DNA from: Mastigias papua
Lineage: Eukaryota; Cnidaria; Scyphozoa; Rhizostomeae; Mastigiidae
Assembly: GCA_964019165.1 (NCBI GenBank)
Contig: OZ025276.1
Coordinates: forward strand, 124,001 to 188,000
Direction of reading: 5' to 3'
DNA length: 64,000 nt
Shown here in pieces: positions 44,970 to 57,497 of the stretch. The translations under genes and the position numbers were made by a program. The notes beneath the pieces were generated by a model, which was not told the DNA's origin, made no database searches, and was given only the letters and a program-made list of their open reading frames with translations. Numbering within the stretch: the first letter of the stretch is position 1; each line of letters starts with the position of its first letter.

Positions 44970-45590
44970 AGCTAACTACTTGTAAGTAAGAAAAATTTGG
45001 TTTCCTTTGAAACAAACACTCAAAAGGTGTTTTGTCAGTTAATGATGCAGTGGGACTGCAGTTGTGAGCATAAACAGCAGTATCACAGGCTTCTGCCTAA
45101 CAATCACGTGGCAGCTTGGCATGATTAAGTGTCAGGAATACCTGCTTCCACCTTTTGATATGAATAGCAATGGACCACAGACACCAGTGTGTACATTTTC
45201 AAACGGTTTGGTTGCCCTGTACTTGCTCTGTTTAGGTGTAAGCTTTGTTTTCATTTGTCAGACTACAGGCTTCACAATGTTTGTCTGTCTTTTTGTTTAC
45301 AACTTCAAAATCCATACCATTGACCATTTGCTTGTTTTCCATCTGACTGATATAATGGTACTTCAGGTGTCCAAATCTGCAGTGCCAAATGTCTTTTGGT
45401 AGTTTTCCTAGTGCTTTTCATGCATTGGCATCTGCTGGGATGGTATTCATTTTATACAGTTTGCTGTCTAAAAGGTCTCCAATGAGTCTCCATACTCCTT
45501 TCCATCCTTCTTCACAACACAAGTCCTTTATTGAACCCAACAATGTTGTCCTATGGCCGAATCACTTATCATTTTAGAATTAGAGTTTTT
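44970..45590 (-). pseudogene. Ty1/copia Pol remnant (pre-integrase and integrase edge)
   Basis: The minus strand reads KLYKMNTIPADANA, a stop, then DIWHCRFGHLKYHYISQMEN and later HCEACSLTNENK: the H..H...C..C zinc site of the copia GAG-pre-integrase domain. A jump, with the integrase core missing, leads to HAKLPRDC, a stop, then AEACDTAVYAHNCSPTASL, the typical distal integrase segment. It is an internally deleted, stop-ridden copy. Its 3' end may be the sequence next to the terminal repeat at 41259. Confidence 0.72.
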
Positions 45591-45653
45591 ACACATGCGG
45601 GGTGGCTGTAAAACCACTACAATAAGGGAACAGCCACTTCGTATGTGTAAAAA
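45583..45653. repeat. Hairpin palindrome
   Basis: AGAGTTTTTACACATGCGGG and its inverted counterpart ending TATGTGTAAAAACTCT form an imperfect stem with a short loop. It lies just upstream of the pogo gene and could be a small fold-back element or the element's end. Confidence 0.75.
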
Positions 45654-45768
45654 CTCTACTTCTAAAATGAAAAGTGATTTTTGCACAAAGTGCTAAAATG
45701 AAAGTGAACATAACGACCCCGTTCTGGAAAAAGCTATCAAATTAGAAAAAGGATGCTATGACCAAATA

Positions 45769-47450
45769 ATGACAGATAAAAGTGAAGTTGCCATGCCGAC
45801 AGCAAAGTCTAAATATCGTCAACCAGGAGGTGGAAGGAAAGTTGTTGCACCTACCGTACGAGAAGCTCTCTATGATTGGTTCATAGACATTCGTGGAGCA
45901 CTGACAGGTCGCCTGCCCCATTCAATGTGCAAAGCTCATGCAAAGTTCTTTTACACCCATTGGCATGATCAAAAACCCCCCGAAACCAAACAAACAGACC
46001 TTACTTTCTCAAATCGTTGGATCAAGGGATGGATGCGTGAATACAATATCAGTTTGAGAAAGCCTAACAAATGCTTCCAGATAAAACAAGAGGATAGGAA
46101 GGAACAGATTTTTGAGTATATAAAGAATGTATGGACAGTGCGTAACTCTTTTATCGATAACTTTGCCGTTGATCCTCCGATTATCAACAGAGATCAGATG
46201 CCACTTCATCGTAATGAAAGCTCGTCTCAAAAAACACTGAATATAACCGGTTATGACACTTATGCAAAGGAAGACAATTCTCTAGCTCACGAAAGAATTA
46301 CTGCTTTCACACAGGTGTCAAGTGATCCAAGTGTAGTGGTCAAGCCTGAATTTGTATTCAAAGGGAAGGGTGCTCATACTAAACTGACTCCCCCAGACGG
46401 ACTTAAATACCAATGGGCTCCTAAAGGTTCTTATTGCCTTGAACAGATGCTAGGAACAATGTCAAACCTTCCGAATCGTCACCACATTTTCACCATGAAA
46501 AACTGCTGTATGTATGGTTTGGACGACTACAGTGTTCATTTGATGCCCGAAGTAAAGGATGCATTGCTCAAGAAAGTGTATGTGTATGTTGGCATTGGTG
46601 GAGGTGTTACAGGAGATATTCAAATCAATGATACTGATATTCACACTCTGCTAGAAAAGAAGTACTGTGAGCTTGAGCAGGAGGTCATGCCAACTCACTT
46701 AAAAGCAGACCCAAAAAAGATTCCTCAACCCTCTCATGATGATATGATGCATATGTTAGTTGAAAGCATCTAAAGCATCGATATCGATATCCGTGCATGT
46801 TATAAATGACTCTGGCTAACAAGTGCCCTTGATGGAAGTGAAGACTATCTCATATCAGAGAAAATAATGGATATGGTTGGGAAAGAGCTGAAAGAATTCA
46901 GATCTGAATTAATGACATCAAAAAGCCCAAAGCAGTTGATGGAAGTGTTGAAACACATCAAACCACCGAAGGGTGTTCACCGAAAAAATCAGAAGGAATC
47001 TCAGGTACCAGCTGATGAAGGGGACGAACTCTATGACTGTGAAGGCAAGGACTTAGAAGTTCTTGAAAACTAGGAAGAGCTCATTGATGATGAAGTCCCT
47101 GATGAACTGCAGTCACCAACGAAAACAATGAAAACCAAGGAGAGAAGAGCACACATGAAGTTCAGTCTCAGCACGAATGATGTCAAACAATAATCGCGTT
47201 AGCCCCACTTTGTCAGAATGAAGAATTGAAGAAAGTTGCAGAATTTGTTGATAAACTTGGTTTACTGTTACATGATGGACAAACATCGATTAGATTGAGT
47301 CCACAAGTGGTTAACATTAATGTAGCATTAAGACACGAATTCAACGCCAGAAAACAGCAAATGCAAATGACACTGTAGCAACGGATAACCAACAATCCGA
47401 CATCCTCGAAGATGATCTCAGAAATGCTTTTGATAATCTATTTGACCTTA
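45769..47450 (+). pseudogene. pogo/Tigger-type DDE transposase gene
   Basis: The 334-codon frame at 45769-46773 starts with a helix-turn-helix region (REALYDWFIDIRGALTGRLP; TFSNRWIKGWMREYNISLRK). It continues into a DDE_1 core: PPIINRDQMPLHRNES (first Asp), VFKGKGAHTKLTPPDG, LDDYSVHLMPEVKDAL (second Asp region) and GGGVTGDIQINDTDIH. A stop near 46773 is followed by further collinear sequence (46867-47073: VGKELKEFRSELMTSKSPKQ) and an acidic tail to about 47450 with more stops. Pogo-like proteins of this kind are abundant in corals and other invertebrates. The long intact core suggests fairly recent decay or intact exons with unrecognised introns. Confidence 0.8.
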
Positions 47451-48465
47451 ACTAGTTTTTTGCTCACAGTACATACATAGTTTTTCATGCTGTATTTGGT
47501 TTATATTTCTTATTTTTGGGTTATCTTAAAAACTGCTCTTACTAGTTTCTCTTGTTTTTGAAAAGATATCCTCTATTGACTTGTGTTTGTAGAGATTTTT
47601 GAAATTTTTTCAAAAGTCCGACCCCCCTGTTTAATAAGACCCCCCGTTTATTAAATTTTCGAACATTTTCCCACTCCCTGTACTATTATGACCCCCCAGT
47701 TTATTAGGAACCCAAGAGTACTTGCTTTGTATAATTTGAGTGTTAAGCATACAATTTGTGTAACTGAAACAAACTCAAATTGTTTTCACAATCTTTCACA
47801 AGCTGGTATTGGTCGAAATGTGGACTTGAGTATCTTTTTCCACTTTTAGCACTATCAAAGAATAAGCCTTGTTCAGCTTTACATGGAAAAGCATTCATCA
47901 CAAGTACCTTCCTCTGAAGCTGCTGGTGGTGTTTCCTGATCAGGCTATGTGAACCCCCACAATCAACTGTCTCTAAGGACCAGCTTTATATTATGCTGCC
48001 ATGACTGGTAGTTTCATCCTGTCGATTTCTCTATCTTAGTGATTTCAGCCATTCCTAGCATATGCTGCTCCTCTAATACTACTTCAATGCCCTGGGCCCG
48101 TAACCTGTTAGAATATTAGTAAACAAAAATACAAAACTTTGTAGTTGTATTCAACGTCTATCATAGCAACAATAACACCTTTAACATGAACATGAAGTGT
48201 GGTTAAAACAAACGGAATTAACAAAACCAGCATGAATTAGTATCAAATGTCATAGCACTGCTAAGATATGACTAAGTGCAAGACAGAACATCATAGTATA
48301 AAGAAAGATGACGCTGCAAGACATGGTCTGATGTCACTATTGTATGCTGAATGTAGCACATGTGATAAGGCTTTGGAAAATCATTTAAAGTGAAGTGAAA
48401 GGCTGTGTATTGTGCAAGGTAACTAGAGATAGGATTTTCTGGTTTGGAAACTTTTTTCCCCAGCT
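47451..48465. other. Unassigned DNA with C-rich repeats
   Basis: At 47615-47705 there are several GACCCCCC(T/G)GTTTA(A)TTA(A) units, possibly the end of the pogo or MITE family with G-rich runs at 43885. Otherwise nothing recognisable. Confidence 0.45.
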
Positions 48466-50705
48466 TTAATATGTCATGTATTGCACACGTATCTTTTCAT
48501 TAATGGAATGAAGTAATAGTCCCTGTTGTTCAAAATGACGTTCTTGGGGAAGTAGGCTCAGCTGGTGCTTGTTGTCAAGACTTGTTGAGAATTGAGAAAC
48601 AAGATGAGACAGGGAACTCTTTAGAAGATATTGCTGTTGGTTTTGATGGGAAATGGGCAAAGAGGAGTAACATATCCTTGTTTTGTGTAGTTTTTGTAGT
48701 ATCTGTGGATTAATGCAAAGTTCTAGATCATCATGTTCTATCACAACATTGTTCTCAGTGGGAATCAAAGAGAGCTACAAGCCTTTTTGACTATGATGGC
48801 TGGAAGTGTAAACATGTACAGTCTGGAAATTGTACTAGTACTCTTGAGGGTAGCTCTTCAGCAATGGAAATGGAAGAAGTATCAGTTCTGTGGAACAGAT
48901 CTATTGAGAAGCATAATTTTAGGTATAACTACATGCCATCAGGAGGAGATAGCAAAGCCATTAACAATAGCAAAGCCATTAACAGAGTTTGTAGTGGTCA
49001 ATCATACAGTTCAGAGTTTGACATTTCCCAGCTGGATTGCCCAGGGACCATTTAGAAAAGAATGGGAAGCGATTGATCGATCTGAAATTTGTAACAAAAG
49101 GAAAACTTGCAGATGGGAGATCTATTGGAGGAAAAGGTTGCCTGACAGAGGAAGAATGAATAAAAGGTAACAGTGCTATGGGTTAGCCATCAGACAAAAT
49201 GGTGTATAAACAGTTAATCTCTCAGAAAAAGACAAAGAAAGCTCCACCTATCAAATGAGACCAATACCATGGCTATACTGTCACACACTTCCATGATATG
49301 ATTTGAAGCACTACCATTGTTATTGCCCAGGTGGTCAAAAATCACAGTGTGCTTACCAGAGACACCAGGCTGTTAGCTCAACTAATAATAATGCATTTCA
49401 TTGTCACCTGAAGTGCTCCTAGATATACTGAAGCCAATATCTGTGGCCCCAAGCAATACTGATTTACTACAGATGCATGTCTTTGGGGGAACTCAGAATG
49501 CAAATGAAAGTTTACATACCTCTGTTTAGTTTCATTGCACAAAATAGATCTGGTGGTGCTAAAACTGTGACATTTTCTTCAATGATGATAGCTGCAGCCA
49601 TTCTTGTTTCACTGGTGGTTATGAAACACCAATAGGCTTTGTGGATAATAATAGTACACCAGTTTCTGAGCTTACCATCAAAAGATTTGACAAAGGATAC
49701 AATGAATAAATAAGTTTATCAAGGAATCAAAAACAAGTGTTCCTTGCTTTACAACAAGATACCACCTGAACGTTAAGATATATTCCACTGAGAAGCTCAA
49801 GACAAACTCACTGATTAATAATGACAAAATGAAATTTTGTCATTATACTATTTTATTTGCTAAGGAAAGCTGTAAACTATACTGTGTGTCATGGATACAG
49901 AACATCACATACTCACTCGATTATCAAAAATGAGGCAGTTAGAGCAGCTTAGGACAGAAAAGGTTGGACTAGAAGAGGTGATGACTCAACAGTCCTCCTA
50001 TGGTACTAGATATATACTTATAAATCCTCAACTAATGTAGATACCTAGATGACATTTAACATTTTGCACTGCTGCTAAAATGTGAGTGACCAATCAGTAT
50101 GAAAAGTAGTGTGTATGGTATCAATGTTTTGCTATGTCCACACTACACAAACTAACCTAGAGTCTCTCAGGTTGGTTTAATCTGGGGCAAACCCAGGTTG
50201 TGTCCACACTACAGTTATTCACAGTTATCAATTTGTAAGTGTGGACACAAACCTGGGTCAAACCTGGGTTTTTTCTAAATGCATGTGCAGAAGCTCAAAT
50301 ATGTCTAAACTAGCTGACAAAGTTGATAACAGCTTGCAAGGCATCACGTTGATGTTTGTATTCACAATGTTGACCATGGGTATATTGTTAATTTTTAAGA
50401 AGAAAGAAGAAAGAGCAATCCTGTAAGACACTTTTGAAAAGTGTTTTCATTAGGTTGAAGTGAACTGTGCAAGAGACTCAGTTTACTTCAGGTAAAGAAG
50501 AAAAGAGGATTGATCTTCTTGCAAAGCCCCATTCTAGATCGCATAGAACCATACTTGGTATAAAGAGGAACGTGGAAGTCCCATGTTATGTCTGCTTCGT
50601 TTTTTGTATTCTTCTTCAAATCTAACTTCTTTTAGCTCTAGAAAGTTAGAATTACTTAAGAATTCAGAGATGGGATTTCATCTGACAACAGCTTATTGAC
50701 CTATA
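48466..50705. other. Unassigned DNA with weak frames and an inverted repeat
   Basis: Frames at 48466-48768 (minus) and 48733-49170 (plus) have no recognisable domains and AT-rich codon use; I do not call them genes. At 50130-50290, TGTCCACACTAC / GTGTGGACAC with AACCCAGGTT / AACCTGGGTT forms an imperfect inverted repeat, possibly a short MITE. Confidence 0.5.
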
Positions 50706-51032
50706 ATGAATATGCCAAACTGTTTAAGCAGTGGAGCCTATCAGGCAATACCACCACATCTGAACACGTCAAGCAAAGAAGCACTGCATAAAACTAGTAG
50801 AACTGCATATGAGGCTATTATAGCAGCATATAATGACATTAGGATTACACCTGAGAGTGAAGGGATTCTTACCATTGGTGTCTCATATGATGGAAGTTGG
50901 CATAAAGGGGGCACTCTTCACATACACAGATTGGGAGTAATGATAGATCTTTGTACTAGCTTGCCCATAGATTTTGTGGTTCTATCCACATTTTGCATAA
51001 AATCTCAATTTGCCCCTCCAACATCAGATTGA
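50706..51032 (+). pseudogene. Mutator-like transposase domain fragment
   Basis: The 108-codon frame contains ILTIGVSYDGSWHKGG followed by HRLGVMIDLCTSLPIDFVVL, the start of the catalytic domain (VS.DG.W..RG) of the multi-copy Mutator-like transposases seen in sponges, cnidarians and fish. The reading then fails, with related remnants to about 51280. Such domains are often found near SWIM/YqaJ genes like the one at 59704, though here a larger inverted-repeat element with a BEL insertion lies between. Confidence 0.6.
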
Positions 51033-51345
51033 CATCATATGGATTGGGCAGAAATTCATTCCAACAAAATGCATGAAAAAAGTATCATGGATCAACCAAC
51101 TCAATAGAAATGGAGTGTGCTCAGAGACTATGGTAGAAGTTAAGTGTCACTATACAACAGTACTATCAGAAGGAGAAAGCAAGACTATCAGTACTATCAG
51201 TTTCTGTTATCAGTTTTTCATCAGTTTAACTGACACAGCATGCATTTACACTGTCAGTGAAGATTCTTCAGGTTTCGGTATTGTCCTATTGTTGCCATCA
51301 ACCTTTTTGACATAATATAAGCAAAAGTAAAATAAAAGTGAAAAG

Positions 51346-51697
51346 TGTTGTGAAGGAAATGACAATATGCGGGTACACGTGTACTCACGCGGGTTGTGAC
51401 TTCCTTCTCGTATATAAATCAGGTATTGCCTTAGATTAGTTAGTTTGGTAAAAAGGGTAGTTAGCATGAAGTGCTAGCTGAAGTTGCAATTAAGGCAACA
51501 GTGAGACAAATAAAGCATTCGACAAGAGAGTTGAAGAGTTTAAAGGTACGCAAAGAGGTGTACAACATTGGTTTTAAGTACTACATATTTAGTTTGTATT
51601 CTTATATATCATCTTACCTTTTTGGATTATAATAGAGGAAAATTACCAAACATTGTCTTATACTTTGAATCGTTGACTCGGCCCAAACATCACAACA
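51346..51697 (+). repeat. 5' LTR of BEL/Pao element
   Basis: 352 bp, TGTTGTG...CACAACA. A GTATATAAAT box-like motif at about 51409-51419 may be the core promoter. Confidence 0.93.
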
Positions 51698-51699
51698 TA

Positions 51700-51717
51700 T
51701 GGCGCCCAACGTGGGGC
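51700..51717 (+). promoter_or_regulatory. Primer-binding site
   Basis: TGGCGCCCAACGTGGGGC lies two bases after the 5' LTR and is expected to pair with a tRNA 3' end for minus-strand synthesis. The tRNA was not identified with certainty. Confidence 0.8.
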
Positions 51718-51725
51718 CTGAGTAA

Positions 51726-53537
51726 TTGATTCGAAGTGTAATAATCAGTATGGTTGGTGAGGACGAAGCACAAGATACTCCGCCGAATGAGGATGAGGGA
51801 GTGAGACTTAAATATGCACGGAGGGGCATTCGTTCCAGTATCACAAGGTATGATAACCAAGCAGGTGATATTTTGACAAATACGGATCCAGGACTGGCTG
51901 ATGAAAAGATCTTGATCAAAATCGCATCGATACAAAGTACGCTACAAAAGAAACTGCAGTCATTAGACGTTATTGATGAGAAATTGATATTAAAGTGTCC
52001 GGCTGGAGAGATTGAGAAAATTATGGAGGAGTCCGGTGATGTTACAGCTCGTGTAACAGAAACTATACATAAAATTGAGAGTTTTGTTAAGAAAGCAGAG
52101 GGGAAAACGCCGGAGAGAGCTACGAATTTACCCATTCTGCTTACAACAAGTTCGCCAATCATGCCCGTACCAGCAGCAGCGACAGCGATCCAGAACACAT
52201 CAAATACTTCCAGCAGTTCCAGTCAAAGCAGTGGAGTTAGATTGCCGAAAATAACTTTACCAAGATTTAATGGGGACATCACGAGATTTTATTCGTTCTG
52301 GCACAGTTTTGAGAGCTCAAGTGACAAAAACGAAAGTCTATCGCCAGTGGACAAATTCAACTACTTGGCAAATATTTTAGAAGGTGAAGCATTTAGAGTC
52401 ATTCAAGGGCTAGACATCGTACAAGAAAAGTATGACGATGCCAAGAAAGTTTTACAAGAACGCTTCGGGCACAAGCAGAAAATTATACAAGTTCACATGG
52501 ACAGTTTGCTGAATGTACAGTATAGCCCAAATGAAACCGTCACCCACTTGATACAAATTTTTGATAATAGTAACGTGCACATTCGTGGTTTTGAATCTCT
52601 GGGAGTGCAGCAAGAAAACTATGGAAGTTTGCTGATCATGATTATTATGAAGCGCATGCCGAAGGACGTCGCGTTACAAGTATCAAGAGAAACCAAATCT
52701 GACATTTGGTCTATGAAGGACATACTAGAGATTATACGAAAGGAAATTGAGGTGAGGGAAACATGTGAGTTTGTCGGAGATAAGGAGAAAAAGGCAGTTA
52801 TGCACAGGCCAAAATCAAACCCCGGCACTGTTTCTTCATTTTATGCGAAGGAAACGTTCAATATGAACAACCGGTGTTTCTTTTGTGAAGGAGAACATTT
52901 CTGCTATCAGTGGGAAAAGGTCACAGACCCAAACACGCGAAAGGAAATTTTGGTGAAGCAAAAACGATGCTTTGTCTGCCAAAAACGGGGGCATATATCC
53001 AGTTCTTGTAAAAGCAATCGCAGATGCAGAAAATGCAATAACAGGCATCACCAGTCAATCTGTTTGAAGAAAACTGAATCTCAATCAGAGGGAGACAAAA
53101 AGAAGGGTGATGCAAATGGTAACGAAGTCCGCACAGCAATGACCAGATTGGAGTCACGACATCAAACTGTGGTGTTACAGACAGCAAGGGCGAATGATTT
53201 TGGTGTAAATCGGGAGAACAGGGTTACCGCAAGAATACTGTTGGATAATGGCAGCCAGAAGACATACATCACTGAGGAATTGAAGAATAAAGTGCAATTG
53301 GCTGATGAAAGTACACAAGACATAAGTTTGAACACGTTTGGATTTGAGCGGTTTAAGAAGAGAACGTGTAGTCAAGTTAGATTTAATATAGATTTAGGTG
53401 ATAGAGCCCTTAGCGTAACAGCCCTAACCCATCCCGTACTTTGCTCTCCTCTTGCGACCCCAATATGGTGTAGGGATTACACACATTTGCAAGGATTAGC
53501 GTTTGCTGATAGTGTAGATGCAATAGTGATGCCATAG
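51726..53537 (+). CDS. BEL/Pao Gag and start of protease
   Basis: This 603-codon frame starts near the primer site and has helical, charged Gag sequence (LPKITLPRFNGDITRFYSFW marks the DUF1759-type capsid region at about residue 175). Two zinc knuckles follow (CFVCQKRGHISSSC, CRKCNNRHHQSIC; about residues 414-450). The aspartic protease active site ARILLDNGSQKTYITEEL (about residue 497; D.GS form) opens the protease. The frame ends at a stop at 53535, and the protease resumes in another frame right after it (ILLGTDYFYEIVTGE). Gag assembles the particle and the protease matures it. Confidence 0.9.
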   Translation: MIRSVIISMVGEDEAQDTPPNEDEGVRLKYARRGIRSSITRYDNQAGDILTNTDPGLADEKILIKIASIQSTLQKKLQSLDVIDEKLILKCPAGEIEKIMEESGDVTARVTETIHKIESFVKKAEGKTPERATNLPILLTTSSPIMPVPAAATAIQNTSNTSSSSSQSSGVRLPKITLPRFNGDITRFYSFWHSFESSSDKNESLSPVDKFNYLANILEGEAFRVIQGLDIVQEKYDDAKKVLQERFGHKQKIIQVHMDSLLNVQYSPNETVTHLIQIFDNSNVHIRGFESLGVQQENYGSLLIMIIMKRMPKDVALQVSRETKSDIWSMKDILEIIRKEIEVRETCEFVGDKEKKAVMHRPKSNPGTVSSFYAKETFNMNNRCFFCEGEHFCYQWEKVTDPNTRKEILVKQKRCFVCQKRGHISSSCKSNRRCRKCNNRHHQSICLKKTESQSEGDKKKGDANGNEVRTAMTRLESRHQTVVLQTARANDFGVNRENRVTARILLDNGSQKTYITEELKNKVQLADESTQDISLNTFGFERFKKRTCSQVRFNIDLGDRALSVTALTHPVLCSPLATPIWCRDYTHLQGLAFADSVDAIVMP

Positions 53538-56500
53538 ATATACTGCTAGGCACAGACTATTTTTATGAAATAGTCACAGGCGAGATAAGAAAGGGTAGCG
53601 CAGGCCCTGTCGCAATAAGTAGCAAGCTAGGTTGGCTAGTCTCAGGCCCCGTTGATGTAGCGCCTAAGGACGCGAACATCTATTCTAATTTTGTATCTTG
53701 CAGTATTGTAGATCAGCACTTAGTTAATGAAATCACGAAAAGTGATGCAGAGCAGTTTCTACAGGAACAAAGAGCAGTTGACAATGAGAAGGAGCTTATT
53801 GAAACGTTGAAGCAGTTTTGGAAATCGGAGAGCATGGGGGTTCAAACAAGCAAAAACCAGAATGCAGAAGATCAGAAAGATGGGTTTGACATCACATTCA
53901 ATGGCACAAAGTATGAGGTAAGCCTTCCATGGAAGGATAATATTTCAGAATGTTTACCTTCTGATTATGATTTATATCACGCATGTTTGAAACCGGTATT
54001 TTGTCGTTTGCAAAAGGATCTGCAATTGTGCCTAGAATACCCGAAGGGTTCCCGAAGGCACGGAAAACAAAGTAGACGCTAAATATAGTCCACATCATTG
54101 TGTTATTCGTAGAGATCATGACACAACAAAGGTTCGTATTGTGTTTGATGGTAGTGCTAAAAGTAGTCATGATGAGTTATCCCTTAATGATTGTCTTGAA
54201 GTAGGGCCACATTATATGCCGCATTTGTTTGACACGTTGGTAAGAGTCCGGAGCCGCATAATTGCACTTACAGCCGATATTGAGAAAGCTTTTCACCAGA
54301 TAGAGGTAAAGGAATCTAATAGAGACTTTCTCAGGTTTTTATGGTATGATGACGTAAGTAGTGATACTCCATCTATTGTTGAATTCCGTATGAAATGCCT
54401 TCCTTTTGGCTTAACCCCAAGTCCAGCAATTGTAGGGGAGACAATTCGAAAACACGTAAGTCATTTCAAAGAGAGTCACCCGCAAGCGGTAAGTATGCTA
54501 GAGCATTTATACGCAGATGACTTTTCAGGCGGTGCGAGTGACTCTGAAGAGGCAATGACAGTTTACAAAGAGGCCAAGGAAATCTTAGGTAAGGGTGGGT
54601 TTAACCTTCGGAAATGGAAGTCTAACGACAAAGAGGTATTGAGAGAGATTAGATCATTAGAAGCTCTGAACAATAATGAGAGCAAGCCAATGTTTGCGGA
54701 GAAAGATGAATCACATGCAAATTTAGCTTTAGGTAACAAGGATAAGGCAAAGATATTAGGTGTAAATTGGGACAGTGGTTTGGACAGACTTTACTTTGAT
54801 ATGAAACAGGTAATCAACCTTGCTAATTCTTTGCCTCCCACAAAGCGTTCTTTGCTGAAAATAGCGGCTAAGATCTTTGACCCTGTAGGGTGCATTAGCT
54901 TATTCACGATCAATTTGAAGGTAATGTTCCAGCAGTTTTGTTTAGACAAAAGGGGCTGGGACGAGGAATTGGTCGGAGAAGAGTGTCGTAAGTATGACAT
55001 GCTTATGTCAGAGTTGGGGAAATTACATAATGTATCAATTCCCAGGTGCTAGTGTCTTGAAGGCAAGAAAATACGAAATTTACAAATACACGGATTTTCA
55101 GATGCGAGTGAAAGTGCCTACGCAGGGGTTGTGTATTTGCGTGTTGAATATGAGACGGGGGAGGTACAGGTAAGATTTGTGATGTCGAAAGCGAAAGTGT
55201 CGCCAATTAAGAAACAGACAATACCACATTTAGAGTTGATGGGTTCTCTTTTGTTAGCAACTTTAGTTGATACAGTAAAAGGGAACCTGCAGGAAGTATT
55301 AGGCGAAGGTCACATTGAGGTACATTATTGGGTAGATTCGGTTGCAACTTTATGTTGGATTAAGAAGATTAAGAATAATAAGCCATTGAAACAAGTTGTT
55401 AGGCACAGGGTGCAAGATATTCTGAAGGTATCCAACTGAGAAGAGTGGCATATTTGTCCAGGTTCATTGAATCCTGCCGATTTACCTTCACGGGGTATTT
55501 ATGGTAAAGATATTGGTGCAAATAAAGTATGGTGGGAGGGCCCACATTTTTTGGTATTGCCTTTTCGGAATGGCCTCAACTTGAATCTAACCAAGAAGTT
55601 GACCCAGCTGTAGCTGCGGAGGAGAAGCTGAGACTTGAGGCAACCCATGTGTTCGTAGGTAAACAAGCTACGGTTGACATGGAAACACCATTGGTAAGTA
55701 TGGAAAGGTTTAGCACTAAGACCAGACTTTTAAGAGTTTATGCTTGGGTTGTTAGGTATGTGTCGAATTTGAAGGCCATTGTTAACAAAGAAGCACTAAA
55801 ACTTTGTCCCTTGGGAGGGGAAGAGTTGCGCTGTGCAGAAAATATTGTGATTAGAGAGGTTCAAAGGGACTGTTTTTTGAAAGAAATCGAGTTTATCCAG
55901 AGCAATTCGAAAGTATGTTCTAAACCTCCAGCATATGTTAGTCAGTTTAATCTGTTCCTAGACGATGAAGGCATTTTGTGCTGTAGAGCTCGTATTAATA
56001 ACGCTTCTATTGCAGATGCAAGTAAACAGCCAATTTTGTTGCCCAGAGATCATCTTTATATATATTTGATCATTCGCAAAAGTCACGAACTAGTGTTTCA
56101 TAACGGATTAAGAGAAACGCTTAATCACATTAGAACTACATATTGGGTATTGAGAGGAAGAGAAGTGGTGAAAAAGGTTATAAGGCCGTGTGTTGTTTGC
56201 AAAAGGGCAGAAGGTGTGCCTTTTGCAGGTTGCGTTCTACCAGATTTGCCTCGTTATCGGGTTGATGACAATGCACCATTCTCTCACACAGGTTTGGATT
56301 TTGCAGGGCCATTACTGGTAACAGGGAAGAACAGAGATGTGATGAAGTGTTATGTGTGTTTATACACGTGCCTCTCTACGAGAGCGGTTCATTTGGAGTT
56401 AGTTGAAGGATTAGATGTAGAATCTTCCCTTCGTTCTTTCAGACGATTTTGTGCTCGTAGGGGGCTACCGGTCACATTACTAAGTGACAACGCCAAGACG

Positions 56501-57160
56501 TTTAAATCAGCGTCAAAGGAAATAAAGAAGCTAGTACGCTCACCCACACTATTTGATTATTTTACCAATAGGAAAGTAGATTGGAAGTTTATTGTTGCTT
56601 TGAGTCCATGGATGGGTGGAGCATGGGAACGCCTTATTCGCAGCGTAAAACGTTGTTTAGTTAAAGTCATTGGTCGTGCAACACTTAGTTATTATGAGCT
56701 AAGTACAATTTTAACTGAAGTAGAAAGTGTGATAAAGTGTAGACCATTGACATATCTATACGGAGATGAAGGTGGTGTAGAATATGCTCTCACACCGGTG
56801 CATTTGATTTATGGGTGAAATGTATCTGAGTCCAATGAAAACTATCATGAAGTGGTAAGTACCTATGAATCTTTATCAGCGAGAGACAAGTATCACCATA
56901 CACTTTTGAGCCACTTTACTAGGCAGTGGAAAAATGAGTATCTGTTGGGACTTTTAGAGTCAACAAAGATAAATGCAGATGGTAAAAAGCCTATTGTTAA
57001 TGTTGATGATATTGTAATGGTAAAGGACGATCAAACTAAAAGAACTTTTTGGAAAATTTGTAAAGTTATTGAGCTCATTTCAGGTACAGATGGAAATATT
57101 AGAGCAGCAAAGATACAATTGGTTGCAGACAAAGGCAAAAGGATTTATTTAGGCCACTGA
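53538..57160 (+). pseudogene. BEL/Pao Pol: rest of protease, reverse transcriptase, RNase H, integrase
   Basis: Over several frames the order is as follows. The protease end is at about 53540-53700. Reverse transcriptase occupies 54090-55050, with RIALTADIEKAFHQIEVKE and the BEL-type LYADDFSGGASDSEEA catalytic motif. RNase H is at 55080-55440 (IHGFSDASESAYAGVVYL; HLELMGSLLLATLV; WVDSVATLCWI). The integrase at 55529-56818 has HELVFHNGLRETLNH with CVVCKR (H..H...C..C zinc), then HTGLDFAGPLLV, LLSDNAKTFKS and PWMGGAWERLIRSVK (D, D, E). Its C-terminus runs 56852-57160. Stops or shifts at 53535, about 54080, 55051, 55438 and 56816 interrupt it, few enough that some may be sequencing errors. Confidence 0.88.
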
Positions 57161-57497
57161 AACTTTTGGTGCCACTAGAAGTTATGCAGCCAGCGCAAGC
57201 AGACGCAGCGAGTGCAGCGCCTGTCTCAAGCAACTCTAGCTCGCACGCATTCGCACCCGCAGTCGCGAAAAATAAGTAGCGCACACATGTCAAACAGGCC
57301 TAAGCGCAATGCTGCAATTATAGGAGAAATTCGTAGGAAGGATTTAACTGCATTAAAGTAAACTTTGGATATTGCTTAGAGGACACTTGCATATTTTATG
57401 GCAAGTTATATTAGACAATAGTTGTAGTCAATCGTTATTGTTTTGTTATTTGTATCTTAAGTGAGTTGGTCTTTGTATATATCAACTCGGGGGAGTG

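Noticed and set aside
48733..49170. 145-codon frame on the plus strand
   Set aside because: No recognisable domain and no support from neighbours; chance frame most likely.
50130..50290. tRNA-like or SINE promoter in an inverted repeat
   Set aside because: A-box and B-box consensus not found; more likely a small foldback.
51614..52198. 194-codon minus-strand frame
   Set aside because: Antisense shadow of the BEL Gag frame.
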